The notes below the pieces were generated by a model that was not told the DNA's origin, searched no databases, and was given only the letters and a program-made list of their open reading frames with translations. Positions 1 through 5,033 of a stretch of 5,033 bases of DNA are shown piece after piece. This DNA is from Gammaproteobacteria bacterium. Lineage in GTDB: Bacteria; Pseudomonadota; Gammaproteobacteria; SZUA-229. The stretch spans positions 1 to 5,033 of the forward strand of contig DAOWLL010000175.1 in the NCBI GenBank assembly GCA_030641945.1, in the 5' to 3' direction. The first letter of the stretch is position 1, and each line of letters starts with the position of its first letter. Both the position numbers and the translations under genes were made by a program.

Positions 1-87
1 ACCAACGCACAGTGCACACTACCTTGATTTAGTGTTTCAGTTGTATATTTCACTTCTCTGCAGAAGCTTTGTTACCTAAACAAAATC

Positions 88-117
88 GCCAGCAACGCTT
101 CGCTTATGCTGGCCTAC
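88..117 (-). repeat. REP-like palindrome with GTAG foot
   Basis: GCCAGCA (88-94) pairs perfectly with TGCTGGC (107-113) around a 12-base loop. Read on the minus strand, the tetranucleotide GTAG (117-114) sits directly 5' of the palindrome, and the loop reads TAAGCGAAGCGT. A GTAG or GGAG foot beside a short imperfect palindrome is the known signature of bacterial REP elements mobilised by TnpA-REP (RAYT) transposases. Loops containing GCGAAGCG are also common in dispersed proteobacterial repeats, as I recall them. The assignment is by pattern only. Its copy number in the genome is unknown, and no RAYT gene is in this window. It could also serve as the 3' end hairpin of the minus-strand operon. 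Confidence 0.5.
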
Positions 118-125
118 AGCGAAGC
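97..125. repeat. Second inverted repeat interlocked with the REP-like palindrome
   Basis: GCTTCGCT (97-104) is a perfect reverse complement of AGCGAAGC (118-125), giving an 8 bp stem with a 13-base loop. Its left arm lies inside the loop of the 88-113 hairpin and its right arm lies outside it, so the two stems are either mutually exclusive or form an H-type pseudoknot topology. The connecting loops would be only 2, 2 and 4 bases, which looks tight for a pseudoknot, so alternative hairpins are more likely. The right arm repeats the AGCGAAGC core of the REP-like loop, so it may be the remnant of a second, degenerate copy. Confidence 0.45.
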
Positions 126-182
126 AGGCAATAGTGGCACCCCTCTCTGATTTTTGCCAGAACACACCAATAAATGTTTTTC

Positions 183-215
183 TTTGCGCCCTCTGCGTCT
201 TTGCGCCTTTGCGTT
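183..215. repeat. Degenerate TTTGCGYC octamer run (four units)
   Basis: Four consecutive units TTTGCGCC (183-190), TCTGCGTC (192-199), TTTGCGCC (200-207) and TTTGCGTT (208-215) share the core YTGCGYY. The GCG cores fall at 187, 195-196, 203-204 and 211-212, so the period is 8 with one extra base between units 1 and 2. The run is followed by AAATCAAA. Similar TTTGCGTC/CTCTGCG runs occur in intergenic DNA of many unrelated bacteria, as I recall, and their function is unclear. No spacers separate the units, so this is not a CRISPR array. Confidence 0.6.
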
Positions 216-260
216 AAATCAAATGTTTTTATCGTGAGCTAGCTTCATGAGATTGCCGGG

Positions 261-620
261 TTAGTCGGCGGCCTGTCTGCTGGCATAGCGTGTATACAAC
301 AGCGTGCCGGTAAAAAACAGCATACTGTTCGCGATAATGTACATACCAAACCACATATCTTCATCTGCACCCGCATACCATACGCCAACGACAAAATAGA
401 TAATAGCCAGGTACATTGACCATGCATGGGTATAAATTTTGCTTGCCAACAGGCCCCGAAGTGGAAACATCAGTGGACCAAGCTGAACAATCAGCATGAT
501 AGAAATGGCATGATCGGGTGTTTGCTCGATCCACATATGCCAGACATAGATGCCAATAATCAGGCCAAAGTAACCTGCGAGCGTTATCCAGTGGGATATT
601 GTTACGTTGTTGAGTTGCAC
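261..620 (-). CDS. DUF2069 family inner-membrane protein
   Basis: This is a 119-residue hydrophobic protein of the DUF2069 family, a small gammaproteobacterial membrane protein family without a known biochemical role. Four transmembrane helices are apparent at about residues 9-29, 38-58, 65-86 and 90-111, rich in Trp, Tyr and Met, with short polar links such as RGLLASK and GADED. The only workable start is the GTG at 620: the next in-frame Met lies after the first helix, and upstream there is no ATG before the wrbA stop. No Shine-Dalgarno sequence is seen ahead of it. The gene lies 14 bases after the wrbA stop and is the last of the arsC-like/wrbA/DUF2069 operon, an order also found in Pseudomonas. 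Coupled translation from wrbA is likely. The constant company of WrbA hints at a link to quinone or redox stress, but that is inference. Confidence 0.85.
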   Translation of the reverse strand: MQLNNVTISHWITLAGYFGLIIGIYVWHMWIEQTPDHAISIMLIVQLGPLMFPLRGLLASKIYTHAWSMYLAIIYFVVGVWYAGADEDMWFGMYIIANSMLFFTGTLLYTRYASRQAAD

Positions 621-634
621 TTGGCTGATGGCCG

Positions 635-1584
<950 letters not shown>

Positions 1585-1590
1585 ATCTGT

Positions 1591-1596
1591 TCTCCT
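1591..1596 (-). promoter_or_regulatory. Ribosome binding site of the arsC-like gene
   Basis: On the minus strand AGGAGA precedes the ATG at 1584 by six bases. It argues for that start over the in-frame GTG at 1599, which lies upstream of and abuts the same purine stretch and would have no site of its own. Confidence 0.75.
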
Positions 1597-1611
1597 CACA
1601 GCGAGCGGGCA

Positions 1612-1639
1612 AGCATACTGGATGTATCAGTCGTGTAAA
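1612..1639 (-). promoter_or_regulatory. Possible sigma70 promoter of the arsC-wrbA-DUF2069 operon
   Basis: On the minus strand TTTACA (1639-1634, five of six consensus bases) and TATGCT (1617-1612, four of six) are 16 bases apart. Transcription would begin near 1605, leaving a leader of about 20 bases that includes the AGGAGA site. A second, weaker pair, TAGACA (1650-1645) and GATACA (1628-1623), also has 16-base spacing. The choice between them is not secure. Confidence 0.35.
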
Positions 1640-1666
1640 AGGCTTGTCTAATTTAACCGAATGTTC

Positions 1667-1708
1667 TTGACAGTGTTTGTACACATTGATAGCGTTTGCA
1701 TCTATAAT
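1667..1708 (+). promoter_or_regulatory. Promoter region of the LysM lipoprotein gene
   Basis: A perfect -10 box TATAAT lies at 1703-1708. With the normal 17-base spacer its -35 box is TACACA (1680-1685, four of six matches), placing transcription start near 1714 and giving a leader of about 55 bases. A perfect -35 box TTGACA also lies at 1667-1672, but it is 30 bases from the TATAAT. At a 17-base distance it faces only TAGCGT (1690-1695). The region may therefore hold two staggered promoters, or one promoter using the perfect -10. Confidence 0.5.
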
Positions 1709-1757
1709 AAGCCGAATAAGAATAACCAATCCTTTACTAACCAAAAATCCCGAATCT

Positions 1758-1765
1758 GGAGAGAG
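1758..1765 (+). promoter_or_regulatory. Ribosome binding site of the LysM lipoprotein gene
   Basis: GGAGAGAG, with GGAG at 1758-1761, stands eight bases ahead of the ATG at 1770. It fixes that start rather than the longer in-frame reading from 1677, which would run through the promoter and bury the lipoprotein signal peptide inside the protein. Confidence 0.75.
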
Positions 1766-1769
1766 ATTT

Positions 1770-2399
1770 ATGACCATGCGAACTACTGCGCGTTTATTTG
1801 CTGCCGCCGCCCTTAGCCTTGGGCTGCTGGCAGGTTGTGCTACCACAGGTGACGATGCCGCGAATGCTGCCGAACAGGCTATAGCCGATGCCAAAGCCGC
1901 CAATGCTGAAGTTGCTGCGCTAGGCTATGAGTGGCGTGATACCGCCAAGATCATCAAACAGGCCGAGCAAGCACTGGCAGACGGTGATAATGAAAAAGCT
2001 TTAGAACTTGCCAACAAGGCTCTGGCCCAGGCCGAGACTGCAAAGGCGCAGGCTGAGGCTGAAAAACAGAAAGCTCTTGACAGGGCCAGTATCGATGACT
2101 CGATGGCAGCCGGAGCTGGTGCCGGTGCCGATAGCTACACAGTCGTTCGTGGCGACAACCTGTGGAACATCTCAGGCAAGAGTGATACCTATGGCGATCC
2201 GTACCAGTGGCCGCTGATCTACAAGGCTAACCGCAGCCAGATCAAAGACCCTGACCTGATCTTCCCTGGTCAGAATTTTGATATTGACCGTAATGCATCG
2301 TCTTCCGAAATTGATGCTGCAATCAACCATGCAAGAACACGTGGTGCATGGTCAGTCGGTGACGTTGAACAGTCTGATCTGGATTTTCTTGCCAGATAG
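1770..2399 (+). CDS. LysM-domain lipoprotein
   Basis: The 209-residue product is a probable outer-membrane lipoprotein that binds peptidoglycan. Residues 1-22 form a lipoprotein signal peptide: a positive start (R4, R8), a hydrophobic core, and the lipobox LAGC with C23 as the lipidated residue. Position 24 is Ala, not Asp, which favours outer-membrane sorting. Residues 29-106 are Ala/Glu/Lys/Gln-rich and helical, probably a coiled coil or helical hairpin with a TPR-like stretch (ALADGDNEKALELANKAL). A Gly/Ala linker (113-120) leads to a LysM domain at about 122-172, with YTVVRGDNLWNIS at its start and KDPDLIFPGQNF near its end, close to the YgaU/XkdP type. A 37-residue tail follows and is not part of LysM. 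The gene has its own promoter and terminator, so it is monocistronic. The specific cellular role is unknown; a structural or scaffolding role at the wall is an inference. Confidence 0.85.
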   Translation: MTMRTTARLFAAAALSLGLLAGCATTGDDAANAAEQAIADAKAANAEVAALGYEWRDTAKIIKQAEQALADGDNEKALELANKALAQAETAKAQAEAEKQKALDRASIDDSMAAGAGAGADSYTVVRGDNLWNISGKSDTYGDPYQWPLIYKANRSQIKDPDLIFPGQNFDIDRNASSSEIDAAINHARTRGAWSVGDVEQSDLDFLAR

Positions 2400-2418
2400 T
2401 TCAGCCGAAATACTGAAG

Positions 2419-2447
2419 AAAAAAGGCCCGTACGCGGGCCTTTTTTT
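2419..2447 (+). terminator. Rho-independent terminator after the LysM gene
   Basis: GGCCCG (2425-2430) and CGGGCC (2435-2440) form a perfect GC stem around the tetraloop TACG. Six A residues lie before it (2419-2424) and seven T residues after it (2441-2447), so the stem can extend by A-T pairs. It lies 20 bases past the stop codon at 2399. Because of the flanking A and T runs it could also act on minus-strand transcripts. Confidence 0.93.
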
Positions 2448-2479
2448 ATTCCATCGTTTTTAATCATGTTAACTGCAAT

Positions 2480-2758
2480 ATGAGCTGTCGGCGTTATCTC
2501 ATTAGCGGTCGAGTGCAAGGTGTTTTTTACAGGGCCAGTGCTCAGCGTTATGCACAGTCTCTTGAATTGTCCGGCTGGGTGCGAAACCGGCGCGATGGCA
2601 GGGTTGAGCTGTATGCCTGTGGTGAAGAATCCGTTCTTGCTGAATTGGAAAAATGGCTGGAAATCGGCCCGGATTACGCAAAAGTGACTAATATAGAGGT
2701 AATAAGCGAAAACCCGTCAAATATTCCAGTCACATTTAACGTGCTGCCGACGGCGTAA
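2480..2758 (+). CDS. acyP: Acylphosphatase
   Basis: Acylphosphatases are small cytoplasmic enzymes that hydrolyse carboxyl-phosphate bonds such as those in acetyl phosphate or 1,3-bisphosphoglycerate. The product has 92 residues, the usual size. The signature GRVQGVFYR (10-18) forms the phosphate-binding loop with the substrate-binding R18, and the catalytic Asn is N36 in GWVRNRRDGRVEL (32-44). The segment IGPDYAKVTNIEV matches the family's late GP-x-A-x-V motif. The start ATG at 2480 is the only one that keeps the first beta strand at normal length, but no clear Shine-Dalgarno site precedes it. The gene starts 33 bases after the T run of the upstream terminator and ends 31 bases before the ATPase gene, with no terminator between. 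The two are probably co-transcribed. Physiological substrate and reason for pairing with the ATPase are unknown. Confidence 0.93.
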   Translation: MSCRRYLISGRVQGVFYRASAQRYAQSLELSGWVRNRRDGRVELYACGEESVLAELEKWLEIGPDYAKVTNIEVISENPSNIPVTFNVLPTA

Positions 2759-2789
2759 TTTAACCCGGTCAATCTACGAGACTCTCCAT

Positions 2790-3632
2790 ATGAATGCAGT
2801 GATGGACAAACAGAAACATCGCAAGCTGGATTTGCATGAGGTCCTGACCTGGATGGAGCAGGATGGTCTTGTTGATAAAGACAATGCACACATGCTGCGC
2901 ACCATTGCGATTGGTGCTGGGTACAACACAAGACATCCACTGCAGATCATTGCAGAGCGCAACTGGAAACATCCGCAGCATTCACAGCTGCTATCACTTG
3001 AAGTGCTTACAGAGTGGTTCGCCAGGCGCGTAGATATTCCTTACGCGCGTATTGATCCATTAAAAATCGATGTTGCAGCAGTGACGGATGTTATGTCTTA
3101 TGCCTATGCAGCACGGTTTAATGTACTGCCGGTCAGGGTTGATGAAACGACCATTACCGTTGCAACTGCACAGCCCTATGACAGGGAATGGATGGATGAG
3201 CTCAGCCGGCTCCACAGGAAAGAATTCAATATAGTCATTTCGAATCCGGATGACATCAGCCATTATCTGCTTGAGTTTTACACGGTAGCCAAATCAGTCG
3301 TCGGGGCACAGGTCTCCGGCCATCCGGTAGCTGGCAATATACAGAATCTCGAACAGCTGATGGAACTGGGGCGCACCGGCAAACTGGATGCCAATGACCA
3401 GCATGTGGTGAATATCGTTGACTGGTTGTTGCAATATGCCTTTGATCAGCGTGCCAGTGATATACACCTCGAACCGCGCCGTGACATGAGCAACGTGCGT
3501 TTTCGTATCGACGGTGTAATGCATGATGTTTATCAGATTCCGACCAGCGTTATGGCGGCTGTATCCAGCCGCATAAAAATTATCGGACGCATGGATGTGG
3601 CAGAAAAACGCCGGCCGCAGGATGGTCGTTGA
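2790..3632 (+). CDS. GspE/PilB-type ATPase, N-terminal part (frameshifted)
   Basis: This 280-residue frame encodes the front half of a type II secretion/type IV pilus assembly ATPase (GspE/PulE/PilB family), which powers pilus or pseudopilus assembly at the inner membrane. A GspE N-terminal (T2SSE_N-like) domain spans about 68-168, with the typical RFNVLPVRVDETTITVATAQP (partly at 109-129). The N2 domain begins near 200 and carries ASDIHLEP (222-229) and VRFRIDGVMHDV (236-247). The frame ends right after the conserved RPQDGR (275-280), at TGA 3630-3632. The ATP site is missing from this part and follows in the -1 frame from 3629. ATG 2790 is preceded only by a weak GAG; Met5 is an alternative. 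The gene follows acyP by 31 bases. Which pilus or secretion system it serves cannot be told, since no partner genes are present. Alone this fragment could not hydrolyse ATP. Confidence 0.85.
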   Translation: MNAVMDKQKHRKLDLHEVLTWMEQDGLVDKDNAHMLRTIAIGAGYNTRHPLQIIAERNWKHPQHSQLLSLEVLTEWFARRVDIPYARIDPLKIDVAAVTDVMSYAYAARFNVLPVRVDETTITVATAQPYDREWMDELSRLHRKEFNIVISNPDDISHYLLEFYTVAKSVVGAQVSGHPVAGNIQNLEQLMELGRTGKLDANDQHVVNIVDWLLQYAFDQRASDIHLEPRRDMSNVRFRIDGVMHDVYQIPTSVMAAVSSRIKIIGRMDVAEKRRPQDGR

Positions 3633-3634
3633 AA
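3619..3634 (+). other. Frameshift junction in the GspE/PilB-type ATPase gene
   Basis: Frame 0 reads the conserved R-P-Q-D-G-R through CGT at 3627-3629 and then meets TGA at 3630-3632. The -1 frame resumes with K-T-R-T-P-D-G from AAA at 3632. Homologues carry one hydrophobic residue between these motifs, so a single missing base between 3629 and 3630 (giving NTG, that is Met, Val or Leu) restores the full protein of about 593 residues. AGGA at 3619-3622 sits six bases ahead of TTG 3629, and the stop and TTG overlap as TTGA, so coupled restart is physically possible. There is no canonical slippery heptamer. Confidence 0.85.
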
Positions 3635-4570
3635 ACCCGGACTCCCGATGGTCCGGAGGTTGAGCTGCGCTTGTCGACCATGCCGACAGCATTTGGTGAA
3701 AAACTGGTGATGCGCATTTTTGATCCGGAAGTGCTGGTAAGAAATTACCGGGAACTTGGTTTCAGTGAGCGTGATGATGAAATCTGGCATTCCATGATCA
3801 GCCAGCCGAATGGCATCATTCTTGTCACCGGACCGACAGGTTCAGGTAAAACCACAACGCTGTATTCAACCCTGAAGCAGCTGGCAAAACCGGAAGTCAA
3901 TGTTTGTACCGTAGAAGATCCGATTGAGCTGGTCGAACCTAGTTTTAACCAGATGCAGGTGCAAAGAAACATTGATCTCGATTTTTCAACCGGCGTCAGA
4001 ACATTGATGCGCCAGGATCCAGACATCATCATGATCGGTGAGATTCGTGATATGGAAACTGCCGAGATGGCGATTCAGGCGGCCCTCACCGGTCACCTGG
4101 TGTTGTCAACACTGCATACCAATGATGCGCCTGCTGCCATCACTCGAATGCTGGATATTGGTGTGCCGCCATACTTGCTGCAATCATCTATTCTGGGTGT
4201 AATGGCACAGCGCCTGGTGAGGATCCTCTGTCCGCATTGTAAACAGCCTGTGCCAATCAGCGACGAGGAATGGGAAGCGCTGGTCAAACCCTGGCGGTCG
4301 AACAAGCCTGACCATGTCATGACACCTGTCGGTTGCCTCGAATGCCGCAATACCGGCTACCTGGGGCGTATGGGGCTCTATGAAATGTTCACCTTTACCA
4401 GCAAGCTAAGAAGCCTGGTCAACGCATCATGTGATATCTCGGAATTGCGCCAGCAAACCCTGAAGGATGGGCTCAGGCCATTACGTCTCAGCGGAGCCAG
4501 CAAGGTCGCCAAGGGGCTGACAACCATCGAAGAAGTGATGCGCGTTGCACCTCCACCCCTGACCCAGTAG
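3629..4570 (+). CDS. GspE/PilB-type ATPase, C-terminal catalytic part (frameshifted)
   Basis: This frame encodes the catalytic half of the same ATPase, 313 residues if read from TTG 3629. All family motifs are intact: Walker A GPTGSGKT (68-75), the Asp box TVEDPIE (94-100), Walker B DPDIIMIGEIRD (130-141), the His box TGHLVLSTLHTNDA (154-167), and the zinc tetracysteine CPHC (201-204) with CLEC (236-239). The tail GASKVAKGLTTIEEVMRV is typical of GspE/PilB ends. The lack of any damage downstream of the junction argues for a recent lesion, a sequencing error or continued use. The tetracysteine fits GspE and PilB rather than PilT, which lacks it. No start other than TTG with the overlapping stop is convincing. 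Within the window it has no pil or gsp neighbours, so assigning it as pilB or gspE would be a guess. Confidence 0.87.
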   Translation: MKTRTPDGPEVELRLSTMPTAFGEKLVMRIFDPEVLVRNYRELGFSERDDEIWHSMISQPNGIILVTGPTGSGKTTTLYSTLKQLAKPEVNVCTVEDPIELVEPSFNQMQVQRNIDLDFSTGVRTLMRQDPDIIMIGEIRDMETAEMAIQAALTGHLVLSTLHTNDAPAAITRMLDIGVPPYLLQSSILGVMAQRLVRILCPHCKQPVPISDEEWEALVKPWRSNKPDHVMTPVGCLECRNTGYLGRMGLYEMFTFTSKLRSLVNASCDISELRQQTLKDGLRPLRLSGASKVAKGLTTIEEVMRVAPPPLTQ

Positions 4571-4576
4571 TTCTCA

Positions 4577-4605
4577 TTCTCAAGATAACCACGATTGAGT
4601 ATAAT
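4577..4605 (+). promoter_or_regulatory. Probable sigma70 promoter of the glutaredoxin gene
   Basis: TTCTCA (4577-4582, four of six consensus bases) and a perfect TATAAT (4600-4605) are separated by exactly 17 bases. Transcription would start near 4612, giving a leader of about 127 bases before the ATG at 4739. The promoter begins only six bases after the ATPase stop at 4570, and no intrinsic terminator lies between, so read-through from the ATPase gene is also possible. Confidence 0.55.
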
Positions 4606-4738
4606 ATGCTGCTGATCACGGCTTTGCATCAGTTTATGCCATCTCTAAAATTGTTAATGATTTGCTCGAAGTCAGGATTTATATTTATCCCGCTGATGGT
4701 GTGGTTGCAGTTATTGGAAAAGTGTTTGGAACAAGTAT

Positions 4739-5002
4739 ATGACGTATAAAGCGATTAAAGTTTACTCGACGCGTTTATGTGGCTATTGCAGGGCGGCTGA
4801 ACGACTGTTGAACAGTAAGGGCGTGACCTATGAAGTCATCAAGGTTGACGAAGACCCGGCATTGTACGAGCACATGAAGGAAATCTCAGGCCGGCACACT
4901 GTGCCGCAGATTTTTATCGGTGATCACCATGTTGGCGGCTTCGATGATCTTTCAGCAATCAACCAGACGGGTGAGTTAGATAAATTACTGGCAACTAACT
5001 AA
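4739..5002 (+). CDS. grxC: Glutaredoxin, GrxC type
   Basis: The 87-residue product is a dithiol glutaredoxin, which reduces disulfides and protein-glutathione mixed disulfides in the cytoplasm using glutathione. The active site is C14-G-Y-C17 (in STRLCGYCRAA), the cis-proline motif is TVP at 54-56 followed by QIFIG, and the glutathione-binding GGFDD is at 66-70. Length and motifs match E. coli Grx3 (GrxC), except that the usual CPYC is CGYC. The start ATG at 4739 has a weak GGA eight bases upstream and leaves the first beta strand (AIKVYS) at normal length. It has its own likely promoter and a long leader. It could supply electrons to the ArsC-like protein at the left of the window, but the two genes are in separate units. 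No terminator is seen in the 31 bases after its stop. Confidence 0.92.
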   Translation: MTYKAIKVYSTRLCGYCRAAERLLNSKGVTYEVIKVDEDPALYEHMKEISGRHTVPQIFIGDHHVGGFDDLSAINQTGELDKLLATN

Positions 5003-5033
5003 CCGGGATTTACTAATCGATATTATTTAACGC

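Larger units (their letters stand above)
1..260. other. Non-coding stretch downstream of the DUF2069 gene
   Basis: No open frame with a credible start and coding character covers these 260 bases, on either strand. They contain a REP-like palindrome interlocked with a second inverted repeat (88-125) and a four-unit octamer run (183-215), listed separately. The stretch between 1 and 87 is AT-rich and shows nothing I can name. No convincing intrinsic terminator for the minus-strand operon ending at 261 was found: the AGCTAGCT palindrome near 238-245 is not followed by a T run in the minus-strand direction. The REP-like hairpin is the only candidate 3' end structure for that transcript. Confidence 0.6.

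Noticed and set aside
183..215. CRISPR array or simple microsatellite
   Set aside because: Units are 8 bases and contiguous with no spacers, and the units differ at defined positions, so neither description fits.
1677..1769. Upstream extension of the LysM protein by 31 residues
   Set aside because: It would read through the -10 box TATAAT and the Shine-Dalgarno site and place the lipoprotein signal peptide internally. The ATG at 1770 has GGAGAGAG at the right distance.
3602..3632. Programmed -1 frameshifting at the A5 run (3604-3608)
   Set aside because: The run is G-AAA-AAC-like rather than a true X-XXY-YYZ heptamer. Slipping there would also replace the conserved RRPQDGR with unrelated residues. 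The motif stays intact in frame 0 up to the stop, so the lesion lies at 3629-3630.
3294..3692. Minus-strand frame spanning the ATPase frameshift
   Set aside because: It is antisense to conserved ATPase motifs in both frames and its residues show no recognisable family or domain.
4612..4632. Terminator hairpin after the ATPase gene
   Set aside because: CTGAT (4612-4616) and ATCAG (4628-4632) form only a weak 5 bp stem with an 11-base loop and no T run.
5003..5033. Terminator after the glutaredoxin gene
   Set aside because: The 31 remaining bases hold no stem-loop with a T run. The window may simply end too early.

Overview
The window looks like chromosomal DNA of a gammaproteobacterium, with roughly balanced base composition. 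The evidence is the DUF2069 membrane protein, the arsC-like/wrbA/DUF2069 gene order known from Pseudomonas and relatives, a WrbA of the same length as the E. coli protein, and a GrxC-type glutaredoxin. No phage, transposase, CRISPR, tRNA or rRNA is visible. The species cannot be named from the sequence.

Layout. Positions 1-260 hold no gene but carry two repeat-like structures. One is a REP-like palindrome with a GTAG foot, which interlocks with a second inverted repeat (88-125). The other is a run of four degenerate octamers built on TTTGCGYC (183-215). Next, on the minus strand, is a compact three-gene operon read from 1584 down to 261: an ArsC/YfgD-like thioredoxin-fold reductase, the flavoprotein WrbA (start overlapping the arsC stop as TAATG), and a four-helix DUF2069 membrane protein. 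A divergent promoter region (about 1600-1769) separates it from a plus-strand gene for a 209-residue lipoprotein with a lipobox, an alanine-rich helical segment and a C-terminal LysM domain. That gene ends at a strong rho-independent terminator.

The rest is on the plus strand. An acylphosphatase gene is followed after 31 bases by a GspE/PilB-type secretion or pilus assembly ATPase. This ATPase gene is broken into two frames at 3629-3632, right after the conserved RPQDGR motif. Both halves keep their family motifs, so the break is a recent frameshift, a sequencing error, or a translationally coupled split gene. A spacer of 168 bases with a good sigma70-type promoter then leads to a glutaredoxin with a CGYC active site, and the window ends 31 bases after it.

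Functional reading. ArsC-like, WrbA and glutaredoxin point to thiol and quinone redox housekeeping, in two separate transcription units. The LysM lipoprotein points to the cell envelope and peptidoglycan. The ATPase stands alone here, with no other pilus or type II secretion genes in view. I see no convincing new multi-gene system. The points most worth a second look are the exact ATPase frameshift, the repeats at the left edge, and the leader of the glutaredoxin gene.
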